A DNA stretch of 64,000 nt from Persicaria tinctoria. Lineage: Eukaryota; Streptophyta; Magnoliopsida; Caryophyllales; Polygonaceae. The notes beneath the pieces were generated by a model. That model was not told the DNA's origin. It saw nothing but the letters and a program-made list of their open reading frames with translations, and ran no database searches. The stretch covers positions 31,915,001 to 31,979,000 of the forward strand of contig JBANSL010000001.1 of assembly GCA_037127255.1 (NCBI GenBank). The letters run 5' to 3'. This document shows, piece after piece, positions 22,737-33,509 of the stretch; the stretch's first letter is position 1; every line of letters starts with the position of its first letter. Position numbers and translations under genes: made by a program.

Positions 22737-25700
22737 TAGTGGATGTTCGAGGCATATGAGTGGGAAGAGTTCTCTCTTTCATGATCTAAAAGAGCAATCC
22801 ACGGGAAGAATCACTCTTGGTGACAAAGGGAAATGCGACATCGTTGGAATTGGTAGTGTTGGAAGTGATTCCAGCCATAGTATTAAAAATGTCTATCTTG
22901 TTAATGGTTTAAAGTATAATATGCTTAGTGTTTCTCAATTATGTGATAGTGGTAACAATGTCAGATTTAACAAAAAAAGATGTATAGTGTGCAGAGAAGA
23001 TACATGTGAAGTTATTCTGACTGCATATCGTTACAACAATATATACGCCGTAAATGCTGATCAAGTGGCACAAGGAAGCTTAACCTGTCTAAAGGCTTTG
23101 ACAGACGATCCAAAGCTCTGGCACAGGAGACTTGGTCATGTGAGTCCACATACACTACAGAAGCTTGTGTCCAAAGGGCTTGTAAAAGGGCTACCTGAGA
23201 TGGACTTCAAAGGTATTGACATGTGCAATGCATGCACACGAGGTAAACAAACACGTAGCTCTTTCAAACCCAAAAAGGTTGTAAGTTCTTCTAGACCCCT
23301 TGAACTTTTACATATGGATTTATGTGGTCCTATGCGAGTCAAATCTCCCAATGGTAAAAAGTACATGCTAGTTGTCGTTGATGATTTTTCTAGATATACT
23401 TGGGTTGCATTTTTGAAAGAAAAATCAGAGGCCTTATTTGAGTTTTCAAAACTTTGTAAGGAGTTGCAAACTTTAAGAAATGAGCTCATAGTGTCTATTC
23501 GGAGTGATCATGGTAGGGAGTTTGATCAACTTCAATTCGATTTGTTTTGTGCAAAATATGACATCTCCCATAACTTTTCTGCTCCTAGGACACCTCCACA
23601 AAACGGGGCTGTGGAACGCAAGAACCGCACTTTAGAGGATATGGTCAGGACTATGCTTTTAGAAAATGCATTACCTAAAACCTATTGGGCTGAAGCTGTT
23701 AACACAGCTAACTACATTTTAAATCGTTGTCTTATTCGTTCTATCTTAAAGAAAACTCCTTATGAACTTTTCAAAGGCCGCAAACCACTTATATCTTATT
23801 TTAAACCCTTTGGCTGTACTTGTTTTGTTCATAATAATGGAAAAGATAACCTTGGAAATTTTGATGCGCGTAGTGATGAAGGTATATTTCTTGGCTATTC
23901 CACGAGTAGTAAAGCTTATAGAATCTTCAATAAAAGGACCCAGGTGGTTGAAGAAAGTATACATGTTATTTTTGATGAATGCAATGACGGTGCTTTGAGT
24001 GAAAGTGGTGCAGATATAGATCTTAACATCCATGAAGAGAACGAGGAAGGTGATGATGCTGCTACCAAGAACACAGAGAAGATGAACATGCAGGAACCGA
24101 TTCTCAACACTGAAGAATTGGCCCAAGGTGTTGAAGATTCGTCCAAAGCCCTTGGTGTCCAATCCAACAGTGTTGAGACGTCAGAAACTGCTGTAATTGA
24201 ATCTAACAGGACCATGGAGTCAGATGTACCACAAGTTAATCCTACCGGTGTGACAAATCAAGGAGCTGAGACTAGCAAAAGGAAATTTAAATACTCCTCA
24301 TCACACTCATTAAAGGATATCATTTCTGACCCTACTTTTAGTGTTCAAACTCGTTCTAAACTTAAAGATCTTTGTGCTTTTCACGCGTTTGTTTCTCTTA
24401 TTGAGCCAAAGAAGGTAGATGAGGCACTTCAGGAGCCATACTGGGTCATTGCTATGCAAAGTGAGCTTAACGAATTTGAAAGAAACAAAGTCTGGACCTT
24501 GAAGCCTAGGCCAAAGCATCAATCAATCATTGGCACACGATGGGTATTTCGAAACAAGCTAGACGAGAATGGTAAGATTGTGAGGAACAAGGCAAGGCTT
24601 GTTGCTCAAGGATACAATCAAGAGGAAGGTATTGACTACGAGGAGACCTTTGCTCCCGTAGCCAGGCTTGAAGCCATTCGCATTTTATTAGCATTTGCAT
24701 CTTTTATGAGCATAAAGTTATATCAAATGGATGTCAAGTGTGCTTTTCTCATTGGTTTCTTAGAGGAAGAAGTTTATGTGGCTCAACCCCCAGGTTTTGA
24801 AAGCTCAGAATTTCCCAATCATGTTTATAAACTTGACAAAGCGCTTTATGGTTTGAAACAAGCCCCAAGAGCTTGGTACGAGCGCTTGTCAAAATATCTT
24901 TTAGAAAATGATTTTAAAAGGGGGTTGATCGACAAGACTCTTTTTATCAAGACCAAAGGAAAGGACATTTTGGTCATTCAAATTTACGTTGATGATATAT
25001 TATTTGGTGCTACTAACACATGGTTGTGCAAGGAATTTTCTGACATCATGTGCAGGGAATTTGAGATGAGCTTGATGGGTGAACTCAACTTCTTTTTGGG
25101 ATTACAAGTTCATCAAACCAAGAAAGGGATCTTTGTCAACCAAAGCAAGTACACTAAGGATCTCTTGAAGAAGTTCAAGATGGATCAATCCAAGGCAGCC
25201 AAGACTCTCATGAGCTCAACATTGTCTCTAGATCAAGACAAGACTGGAACAAGTGTCAATCAAAAGGAGTATCGAGGGATGATTGGATCTTTATTATATC
25301 TCACGGCTAGTAGACCTGACATCATGTTTAGTGTTTGCATGTGTGCTAGGTTTCAAGCTGATCCTAAAGAATCTCACCTCGTGGCTGTGAAGAGGATCTT
25401 TCGATATCTCAATGGCACTAAGGAACTTGGACTATGGTACCCAAAGCAAAAGGATTTCACTTTAATTGGATATTCTGATGCAGATTTTGCAGGGTATAAG
25501 GTGGATAGGAAGAGCACATCAGGATGTTGCCAATTCTTAGGAGCATCTTTGATCAGTTGGCACTCAAAGAAGCAAAACTCAGTTGCCTTATCCACTGCAG
25601 AAGCCGAATACATTGCAGCTGGAGCCTGTTGCTCCCAAATCCTTTGGATAGCTCAACAAATGCGAGATCTTGGCATTAACCTCAAAGGTATTCCAATTAA

Positions 25701-25938
25701 GTATGACAATACAAGTGCCATCTCCATCACTAAGAATCCTGTTCAGCATTCAAGGACCAAACATATTGATGTAAGGCATCATTTCATTAGAGATCATGTT
25801 GAAAAAGGTGACGTGTCCATATCCTTTATTTCTACTGATTATCAATGGGCTGACATTTTTACTAAGCCTTTGGCAGAGGACAGGTTCACCTTCATAAGAC
25901 GAGAGATTGGGATGCTTAACAAGGATGCACTTTCGTAG
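22684..25938 (+). CDS. pol: Sirevirus pol: protease, integrase, RT, RNase H
   Basis: An open frame of about 1084 codons whose translation in the intact element would continue from gag. Order of domains: aspartic protease with DSG (GAT at 22735) in IIDSGCSRHMSG; the pre-integrase LWHRRLGHVS zinc region; an integrase core with HMDLCGPM, RSDHGREFDQ and NGAVERKNRT supplying the D, D and E; reverse transcriptase with YQMDVKCAF and the catalytic YVDDILFGA (Tyr at 24985); then RNase H with GYSDADFAG and ALSTAEAEY. Integrase ahead of RT is the copia order. All catalytic signatures I can check are intact. The nearby ATG is not a likely natural start, because the protein lacks its upstream frame through the gag-pol break. 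RNA-dependent DNA synthesis and integration would take place in cytoplasmic particles and the nucleus. Confidence 0.92.
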   Translation: MFVLHEITKVKEHKSIIDSGCSRHMSGKSSLFHDLKEQSTGRITLGDKGKCDIVGIGSVGSDSSHSIKNVYLVNGLKYNMLSVSQLCDSGNNVRFNKKRCIVCREDTCEVILTAYRYNNIYAVNADQVAQGSLTCLKALTDDPKLWHRRLGHVSPHTLQKLVSKGLVKGLPEMDFKGIDMCNACTRGKQTRSSFKPKKVVSSSRPLELLHMDLCGPMRVKSPNGKKYMLVVVDDFSRYTWVAFLKEKSEALFEFSKLCKELQTLRNELIVSIRSDHGREFDQLQFDLFCAKYDISHNFSAPRTPPQNGAVERKNRTLEDMVRTMLLENALPKTYWAEAVNTANYILNRCLIRSILKKTPYELFKGRKPLISYFKPFGCTCFVHNNGKDNLGNFDARSDEGIFLGYSTSSKAYRIFNKRTQVVEESIHVIFDECNDGALSESGADIDLNIHEENEEGDDAATKNTEKMNMQEPILNTEELAQGVEDSSKALGVQSNSVETSETAVIESNRTMESDVPQVNPTGVTNQGAETSKRKFKYSSSHSLKDIISDPTFSVQTRSKLKDLCAFHAFVSLIEPKKVDEALQEPYWVIAMQSELNEFERNKVWTLKPRPKHQSIIGTRWVFRNKLDENGKIVRNKARLVAQGYNQEEGIDYEETFAPVARLEAIRILLAFASFMSIKLYQMDVKCAFLIGFLEEEVYVAQPPGFESSEFPNHVYKLDKALYGLKQAPRAWYERLSKYLLENDFKRGLIDKTLFIKTKGKDILVIQIYVDDILFGATNTWLCKEFSDIMCREFEMSLMGELNFFLGLQVHQTKKGIFVNQSKYTKDLLKKFKMDQSKAAKTLMSSTLSLDQDKTGTSVNQKEYRGMIGSLLYLTASRPDIMFSVCMCARFQADPKESHLVAVKRIFRYLNGTKELGLWYPKQKDFTLIGYSDADFAGYKVDRKSTSGCCQFLGASLISWHSKKQNSVALSTAEAEYIAAGACCSQILWIAQQMRDLGINLKGIPIKYDNTSAISITKNPVQHSRTKHIDVRHHFIRDHVEKGDVSISFISTDYQWADIFTKPLAEDRFTFIRREIGMLNKDALS

Positions 25939-25947
25939 GGGGAGCTT
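25935..25947 (+). promoter_or_regulatory. Extra polypurine tract after pol
   Basis: TAGGGGGAGC overlaps the pol stop codon and resembles the true tract before the 3' LTR (AAGGGGGAGA). Duplicate polypurine tracts after pol are a described feature of Sireviruses. The role here is inferred. Confidence 0.5.
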
Positions 25948-26403
25948 TCCCTGTACGAAAGATAAATTCTACTTAGTGTCAAGACCCTTGAGAACCATGT
26001 CAAGGTGTGTGAACTAAATGGTAGATTACATATATCGGATCATATATTTTTGGTTAATATCTTTTTAGATATTTAATCAATTATATTTGTTATAATCGGA
26101 TTTCAAAAAAATTGCCCTTTTAGTGATTTTCTTAACCGGTAAAGATATTTTATTTTTGGAACTAGATTTTTGGTTATTAAGTCCGATTTTAATGGAAATT
26201 TTGAAATTTGAATTTGAAACCTTTCAAATCAGCAATGTGATGATTTCTTTCCTTGGAACTCTAAACCCGTCCTATCACTCCCTCTACTTAAACCCAATCA
26301 TGTACCCGATTACAACCCACACTCAGAACTTATCTAAATCCCTTCATCTTCTCCTTCTTCAATCTCTCAATCCATTCTAAGAAAACCCTAACCGATTTCC
26401 TCC

Positions 26404-28117
26404 ATGGCACCCAAAACCAAGAAAGCTGTCACACCCAAAAGACTTGGCGCCACCCCCAAGGGACGTCAGGCTACTGCTACCTCTCCCACACTTGAACCCG
26501 CTCCTCAAGCTATCGTCCCAACTGTCGTCCAGAGCACCATTGCTGAGAGCTCGGCCATTGTTCCCAAGGGCTCTCAAAAGCGCTTTGCTAAGAAGCCGAT
26601 CAGTGCTAAACAGAAAGGAAAGAGGAAGATTCTGGCTGAGGAAGTGGACGAGGAAGAGGAGGAAGATGACCTAGACGCCCTCCTAGAAAGAGATGCTGCC
26701 AAGGAAGCCGAGGAGGAGGCCTTAAGGAAGAAAAGAGCCGATGAGGAGGCCGAACTTGCTAAGAAACTGGCCGAGGAAGAAGCTGAGCGGATTCGGAAGG
26801 AAGCCGAAGCCGAGGAGGTTCCATCCGAGGAGGAGCCTGAGGAAGAAGAAGAAGAAGAGCTAGAGGGATCTGGAGAGGACGAGGAACCTGAAGGAGATGA
26901 AGCGGGGTCCGGTGAGGACTCGGGGTCTGAGGAAGAGGAGGAAGAATCTCCCTCTCCTTCTCCTCCTCCTCCCCCGTCTCCGAAGAAGCGGAAAGCCCCT
27001 GCTGCTGTCAAGCCTCCATCCCCCAAGCGCACCAGGAAGGGCAATGTCAAGAGTCTTGTAGCACCGGTCAAAAGAGCTGCTCCAACAGTTGCGCGCAGAA
27101 AGAATGCTGACCCCCCGGCCTATATCCAGGTAAATCAATCCTTGCCCTCCTCTTGGTTTGAAGATGCTGAGACTGCTGGTAAGTGGGTAGACGAGTTTCG
27201 AACTCGTAAGATTAGTTGTTCTGATTTTTTAGATGTTGAGTTCTTTGAAGCTTTGAAGTTACCTTGCATTGAGGTCCTCAAGAAATCCCCAGCCTGGACC
27301 CTTCTTAACCTTGAGACTGTCTACTACCCCCAGCTTACCAGACTTTTCTACATTAACCTAAAAGTAAAAAACGGCACCGATGGTTGGTCTTTGGAGTCTG
27401 TTGTCAAAGGGGTTAGAATTTCTCTCAACTCCAATGATTTTGCAGATTTCCTAGGCTTACCTACCCCAGTTCCACCCTCTAAAATCCACCCCTAAAAAGA
27501 GAACTGCATCATCCTTGCCCGAGCCAAGTATCTCCTACCCGAAGCATCCAACAACACCTCAAAGCAACTCACCCACTCATCCCTAACCTTTGAGGCAAAA
27601 AATCATTTTTAACATCATTGTTCGATGCCTCTTACCTCGTCTTAACTCTGGCTCACTCCTTACCGAAAATGCTATGGTCCTGCTCTATCGCATCTTAAAT
27701 GACCTTGATCCTGATCTGGCCAACACTATCCTTGGAACCATGGCTCATGCCAGAAAAGCTAGAAAAGGCTCTCCCCTCCCCTTTGTTACCCTTTTGACCC
27801 CTATCTTCAAGGCTTCTGGAATTGATGTAAAAAATGAAGAACAACTGCGTCATACGGGTAAGTTCGACTCTAAAGGCCTTGAAAAGATTGGCATCACTCG
27901 GTCTCCCCAAGGGACCTTGAGTCTTGCCACTCCTTCAAAAGCCTTTCCCACTGCTCCAGCTTTCGATGAACGCATGGACAACCTAGAGTTGGGCTTGGAG
28001 GAGGTTCGCCTGGATATTAAGGAGCTGCAGAAGGAGATTATGATGGAGATGAGCGGGATTTCCAAGATGCTAGAAGGACTGTGGACGAGGCTCACTGATG
28101 ATGCTCCGGATGACTAA
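26404..28117 (+). pseudogene. Sirevirus env-like third ORF, broken
   Basis: It opens at ATG 26404 (MAPKTKKAVTPK), 465 bases after pol. The N-terminal half is very acidic, with Glu-rich helices (about residues 75-190) that look coiled-coil, followed by a Ser/Pro stretch and basic clusters such as KKRKAP and PKRTRK that could be nuclear signals. From about residue 235 it matches the pattern of the plant retroelement ORF often annotated as putative plant transposon protein (SSWFEDAETAGKWV, YYPQLTRLFYINL, ISLNSNDFADFLGL). The frame ends at TAA 27493-27495. The same frame continues to about 27595, then shifts by one base at an A-run, and 27600-28117 carries the conserved remainder (FNIIVRCLLPRLNS) and a final helical segment. 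One nonsense codon and one indel are therefore present. I see no convincing membrane segment, so an envelope function is not supported. Confidence 0.75.
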
Positions 28118-28465
28118 GCCTAAACCTTAACCCACCCTATCCCACCCCTGAAACTTGTTACATTGCTGGTTTTTGGAAACGTTTTCAAAACTCTTGGTAA
28201 CTGTTTTGGTGACTGTTTTACCTCCACCCTTTGTTGAAAGACAAAAAGAGGGAGATGATCTGTGGTGCTTAGACATTGAAAACCTATGCTTAAAGGTCTT
28301 GGAAGACCTTGGTTTTTTATTTATGGTTTTCGGTTGGATGGTTTTTACATGCTTCAAAATTTTTGATCCAACATTTGTCTAACCCTTGGAGGTACTTAGT
28401 CTGATTTCTATTTCATTATCTATTTTTGACTAAGTTGCAGGGATGCACAGGTTTTGTCTTTCATC
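28118..28465 (+). other. Sirevirus 3' untranslated region
   Basis: Non-coding stretch between the env-like ORF and the polypurine tract. It is rich in T and G and has no open frame worth calling. Confidence 0.5.
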
Positions 28466-28476
28466 AAGGGGGAGAT
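28466..28476 (+). promoter_or_regulatory. Polypurine tract of Sirevirus
   Basis: AAGGGGGAGAT directly precedes TGATAACTCC, the first bases of the 3' LTR. This is the plus-strand primer site. Confidence 0.85.
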
Positions 28477-29341
28477 TGATAACTCCCTCCCTTGATGGAA
28501 AATGGAATAAATGTTTCAAGGGCTTTGACAGGATGTTTGTGTCAAAGGCCTTGGAGCATTAACAGTTGATGAAATACAAAACCTATATTATTTGTCCGAA
28601 TATTATTTTATCTTATTATATACTTCCGTTATATTATATATATATGTGTGACTAACCTTTTCAGGAAGTATATTCGAGATTATATCTTTCCTTTGGTGCA
28701 TATGAGGAAATCTTATTCAAAACGGATCATGGCTTCGAAGTGTCCATATATAGAAGATTGAAGATCAAGCCTGATTCATAGAGCCATTGGTGAAGATCCT
28801 CAGGCGCCATTCCACTATTATATAAAGGAAAGAAAGAAGAAAACATAGATAAAAAGTGCTACACGAGCTTTCATTCATTCATTCATTCAAGCGAAATCTG
28901 TCTTCCAAGTGTCTCTCTACTAAGCGCTCTAGAGTTTGTTGTTTATTTCAAATCCTTTGAGAGTCACTGTGAGCTTATAGGATATATTCTTTTATAGTGT
29001 TACTCGAGAGTTTGTAACTCGGGAAGTTGCACTAGGCTATTGATTTGTGAGAGTAAGAGGATTGTACTAGATAGCTGAGAGAGGTGGGGCTCTTCTAGAT
29101 TGGTCTAGGACTCCAAGGGAATGTGAGTTGACTAGATTGCAATTGTATAGGAGAGAGGCTTCTCGATGAGCTATTAGGATCCTAAGCTAAGCGAATCAAA
29201 AAAGATTTTGAATCCTAGGGTTGTGGAAGAACCCTAGGCGGGGACGTAGGCCAAGTTGTGCCGAACCTCGTAAACAATTACTCGTGTTCTTTACTTATTT
29301 GATTTACCTTATTTCCGCACTTGGTTCGATTGTCTAACTTT
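28477..29341 (+). repeat. 3' LTR of Sirevirus, truncated
   Basis: It aligns with 8205 to about 9072 and retains the TATA box (28819-28826). Identity stops after GTCTAACTTT at 29341. The last ~138 bp of the LTR are missing and are not found on the far side of the following LINE fragment, so this is a deletion and not a simple insertion. There are about two dozen differences from the 5' LTR, including a shorter ATTC microsatellite. Confidence 0.88.
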
Positions 29342-30941
29342 AGCTAGAGCTAAGTTTACACCTGCACAAAACGTAACAGCTTCTGTTTGGATGGCAGAGC
29401 TTGCTTCCGTTTCCGATTGAAAGATATCAATCACAAAACCATTATGGTCCCTAATAATCCCCCCCCACTTGGCAATCGCCAGTGGGTTTCAAAGAACCAT
29501 CTACATTGATTTTGTAGATAGCCCTAGGCGGTTTGATCCATTTAGAATTGCGTCTTCTCTTTACAGTTGGTGCTGAGGGTACATTTTTAGTTTTGGCTGC
29601 ACCATGCCATTCACTGAGATCCGTTATAATTCTTATGGCCATCTGGCAAGGGTTATCCGGCTTTTTATTTCTAAAGATCAATTCATTCCTAGCTTCCCAA
29701 TTGTTTTGCCAAATAAAGCAGAGTTCTTCGATAGATTTCTTGTTAGTTGCAAGTGTCAGAATTTCGCTCATTTTGGTGCAAGAATTGGGTATAAGCGGTG
29801 TGGTTTTGCTTAACCTTTTTTCATAGGCAGCAATGGTAGTTCTAGTGAATGGACAAAGGATAAAAAGGTGGTTGTTGTCTTCATTACTATTATTACAGAA
29901 ACAACAACAATTCGGAACTCTATTGACATACCTATTTAATCTCTCCTTTGTAGCAAGACTATCAGTTGTTATCTTCCAAAGGAGATTTTTTATTCTCGGT
30001 GGAAGGTTTAGTTTCCATATCCACTTTTAATCCTCGGTAGAGTTGTTGCTACTATTAATCATTTGTCTGACCGATCTAGTAGTAAATTGGTCGTCCGCGG
30101 TAAATTTCCAAATTAGTTTATCAGGAGTGTTCCAGTTAGGAATTCAAATTCTGATGATTTGTTGGACAATGTTATTGGGGAAAATCTCATGGAGGAGGGG
30201 AACATTCCACTCCTTGTTAGGTGTGAACAACTGATTAACTTTAAGGTCGGGATCCAGGTGTTCTTGGAAGCTTGTGAGATTTTGATTGGGGACCCAGTGA
30301 TCTTTCCAAACGTTTATGGAGTCTCCGTTTCCTACTATCCATAGTAACCCTTGAAGGAATTTTTCTCTTAAATGAAGTAGCCTTCCAAATTGCCATGATG
30401 TATTTTGCGATGTTCTTTCCATTAATCCTTCCTTTTGGAGGTATTTCTCTTTTATAATTTTAACCCAAATGTTATTTGGCTCAGAGTAAATTTTCCAGAG
30501 TAATTTCATTTGGAGGTTGATGTTCATGTCCTCCGCAAGTTTTAATCCTAGTCCTTCTTGCTCTTTAGGTTTACAGATTTTAACCCAACTAATTAATGGG
30601 GTGTACCTTTCTGACTGAAGTTTGTTCCAAAAGAAATTCTTTTGAATTTGGTCGATTTGGTTTAGTATACCTTTCGGAAGGAGGAAATTTTGCATTAGAT
30701 AGTTGGTTTTAGAGCTCAAGTTTGCTTGTATTAGGGTTGCATGCCCCGCCTGGCTGAGAGAGGAGGCCTTCCATTTAGATAGCAGTTTTTTCAGGCTCTC
30801 AATGGCTTCGTTGAATACAACATTTTTAACCCTTCCCCTTACTAACGGAATACCAAGGTATTTCTCAAGAGTTTTGGAAATCGGGATGTTCATATCACGG
30901 GCTAGGGCCCTAAAGTTGACTAGCTGTTTTGATTTAAAAAA
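29342..30941 (-). pseudogene. L1-type LINE fragment (RT C-terminus, zf-RVT, RNase H)
   Basis: On the minus strand, 30893 down to 30144 encodes the thumb/C-terminal part of a plant LINE reverse transcriptase (KYLGIPLVRGR, SKWKASSLSQAGHATLIQ, ISWVKICKPKEQEGLGLK). After a frame change, about 30140-29800 contains the zf-RVT type region (KLNLPPRIKNLLWK and a CCFC...NNHLF cysteine/histidine pattern, with an in-frame stop near 30030). From 29771 the frame leads into RNase H (YKINVDGSL) and, past a frameshift at a C-run (29460-29466), continues with RNase H residues right up to 29342. The fragment lacks endonuclease, the RT core, 3' UTR and poly(A). It is truncated at both ends and inactive. Confidence 0.82.
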
Positions 30942-31029
30942 GGGGCCTTTAGTGAATTATCCATAAAAATTGGCTAAATTAGAGGAGTATCCATATATTT
31001 GAAAATTTTGCAAAAGTATCCACCCTCTT

Positions 31030-31125
31030 GCCCCCTGCCCCCCCCCCCCCCTCGGTGCCCCCCCAGGCTCCCCCTCGCGCACCCAGATTTTTTTTTTCTG
31101 TTTTTTTTTTAAAAAAAATTTACAT
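31030..31125. repeat. C-run and T/A-run tract
   Basis: A run of about 14 C, further C-runs within 40 bp, then long T- and A-runs. The minus strand has several close G-runs that could form a G-quadruplex. Length is prone to assembly error. Confidence 0.55.
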
Positions 31126-31290
31126 GTCAGCACTTTCAGATATGCAACTATAACCCGATGTTATGCAAATATAATATTATGATATGCAAATATAATATTA
31201 TGTTATGCAAGCTTAAAAAACCTTATGGGAAGAATATGCAAATGCATTTGTATTTTAAAATTGCATTAATATATCTTATTTGCACATAAG
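31126..31290. repeat. ATATGCAA(A/C)TATAA word cluster, left side
   Basis: Several copies of GATATGCAAATATAATATTA-like words. Related words recur at about 58560-58810 on the far side of the tandem arrays, suggesting a common element. Confidence 0.5.
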
Positions 31291-31359
31291 CACATCGCTC
31301 TACCATTTTTTGACATAAGAGGCTTTAAAATTGCATTAATGTCAAACCCGATGTTCCTG

Positions 31360-31760
31360 ACACCGACATTCCTAACACCGTTGACACTGACATTGTTGAC
31401 ATTGCTGGCACTGCTGACACTGTCACCACTAACATTGCGAACACCACCAATATTTTTCGTATTAGCGTTAACGTTAATGTCGGCTGACGCTGACATCGGA
31501 GATGTTGACGCTGCTGATGCTGACATCGGAGATGTCGGCTGACGCCGACATCGATGTTGCGAACACTGTTGACGCCGACGTCGAATATGCTTTTTTTGGT
31601 GCCAACACTTCTTTTTTTCGTGTAAGCATTAATATTGTTGACAGTGCTGACACTGTCACCATTAACATTGCGAACACCACTAACATTTTCTGTGTCAGCG
31701 CTAACGCTAATGTCGGCTGACGCTGACATCGGAGATGCTGACGCTGCTGACATTAATACT
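31360..31760. repeat. Imperfect GAC/GCT-type trinucleotide block with 236-bp direct repeat
   Basis: The block is built of GCTGACA, GACATCGGAGATG and AACACC words. A segment starting GCTGACACTGTCACCA at about 31411 recurs near 31645 with similar downstream order (AACATTGCGAACACCAC and then GTCGGCTGACGCTGACATCG). Frames on both strands are open because of the three-base periodicity. I do not call a gene. Confidence 0.6.
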
Positions 31761-31764
31761 GATC

Positions 31765-33496
31765 AGTATAACAGAAATAACAGTTGTGCTACTATTATGT
31801 AGTACCTATGCAAACCCCGGATGCTGCTGACAAGTATTAGTTGAGTTCAATCTAAGGTGTTGGTTGCATGACTTCTAATGTAAAATGCAGTGAGATGTTG
31901 TGTTAGTAGCTTGTAATGATTATGCACAACCAAAATCTGATTTTGGCACAAATTTAGATTGAAATTTATGAAGTTACTACTCTCTGTATTGAAATTAAAA
32001 AGACATTAATAGTGATAAGTATAAAACAAATATCAGTTGTGCTACTATTATGTAGTACATATGCAAACATCGGATGTTGCTGACAAGTATTAGTTGAGCT
32101 CAATATAAGGTGTTGGTTGAATGGCTTCTAATGTAAAATGCAGTGAGATGTTGTGTTAGTAGATTGTAATGATTATGCACAACCAAAATCTTATTTTAAT
32201 TTCAAAATGAATTGAATTACTATAAAAATCTGTTACACTGCTGACGTTTGATATAATGAAGTAAAATTTGTGCCTTCGGCACAAATTTAGATTGAAATTT
32301 ATGAAGTTACTACTCTCTGTATTGAAACTAAAAAGAAATTAATAGTGATCAGTATAAAAGAAATACCAGTTGTGCTACTATTATGTAGTATATATGCAAA
32401 CCTCGGATGCTGCTGACAAGTATTAGTTGACCTCAATCTAAGGTGTTGGTTGAATGGCTTCTAATGCTAAAATGCAGTGACATGTTGTGTTATTAGCTTG
32501 TAATGATTATGCACAACCAAAATCTGATTTTGATTTCAGAATGAATTGAATTACTGTAAAAATCTGTTACACTGCTGACGTTAGATATAATGAAGTAAAA
32601 TTTGTGCCTTCGGTACAAATTTAGATTGAAATTTATGAAGTAACTAGTCTTTGTATTGAATCTAAAAATAAATTAGTAGTGATAAGTCTAAAAGAAAGAA
32701 TAGTTGTGCTACTACTAATTAATACTTATGCAAAAATCTGGTGTTGTTGACAAGTGATAGTTGAGCTCAGTCTAATGTGTTAGTTGAATGGCTTCTAATG
32801 CTAAAATGCAGTGAGATATTGTGTTACTAGCTTGTAATGATTATGCACAACCAAAATCTAATTTTTGATTTTAGAATGAACTGATTTAATATCAAAATTT
32901 GTTATAGTGCTGACATTTGATGTAATGAAGTAAAATTTGTGCCTTCGGCACAAATTTAGATTGAAATTTATGAAGTTACTACTCTCTGTATTGAAATTAA
33001 AAAGAAATTAATAGTGATCAGTATAAAAGAAATACCAGTTGTGCTATTATTATGTAGTACATATGCAAACCTCGGATGCTGCTGACAAGTATTAGTTGAG
33101 CTCAATATAAGGTTTGGTTGAATGTCTTCTAATGTAAAATGCAGTGAGATGTTGTGTTAGTAGCTTGTAATGATTATGCACAACCAAAATCTGATTTTGA
33201 TTTCAGAATGAATTGAATTACTGTAAAAATCTGTTACACTGCTGACGTTTGATATAATGAAGTAAAACTTGTGCCTTCGGCGCAAATTTAGATTGAAATT
33301 TATTAAGTTACTACTCTTTGTATTGAAACTAAAAATAAATTAGTAGTGATAAGTCTAAAAGAAAGAATAGTTGTGCTACTACTAATTAATACTTATGCAA
33401 AAATCTGGTGCTGTTGACAAGTGATAGTTGAGCTCGGTCTAATGTGTTAGTTGAATGGCTTCTAATGCTAACATGCAGTGAGATATTATGTTACTA
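31765..33496. repeat. 334-bp tandem array, part 1
   Basis: Units contain AGCTTGTAATGATTATGCAC, a perfect hairpin (stem AAATTTGTGCC, loop TTC), TTGTGCTACTA, GCAAACCTCGGATGCTGCTG and AATGGCTTCTAATG. Hairpin loops in this part start at 32270, 32604, 32939 and 33271, that is 332-335 bp apart. The first unit is incomplete (half a hairpin at about 31942). The array is broken at 33496 by a CACTA element and resumes in phase at 39358. Confidence 0.9.
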
Positions 33497-33509
33497 CACT
33501 AGTACAAAA

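Larger units (their letters stand above)
8205..29341 (+). mobile_element. Sirevirus-type Ty1/copia retrotransposon, interrupted and 3'-truncated
   Basis: The element has a 5' LTR (8205-9210), an initiator-Met tRNA binding site, a gag region split by a nested gypsy element, a copia-order pol (protease, integrase, RT, RNase H), a further ORF after pol, a polypurine tract and a partial 3' LTR (28477-29341). Integrase before RT defines copia. An extra env-like ORF between pol and the 3' LTR is the known mark of the SIRE/Maximus (Sirevirus) lineage. Without the 11.6-kb nested insertion it would be about 9.5 kb. By eye the LTRs differ at roughly two to three percent of shared positions. Frame breaks in gag, the gag-pol junction and the env-like ORF indicate that it is defective. 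Confidence 0.9.

Noticed and set aside
26574..27138. Minus-strand open frames opposite the env-like ORF
   Set aside because: Antisense shadow of a Glu/Ser-rich coding region, giving Ser/Gly/Arg runs.
31325..31753. 142-codon Ser/Val/Asn-rich minus-strand frame
   Set aside because: Open because of three-base repeat periodicity, and the opposite strand is equally open.
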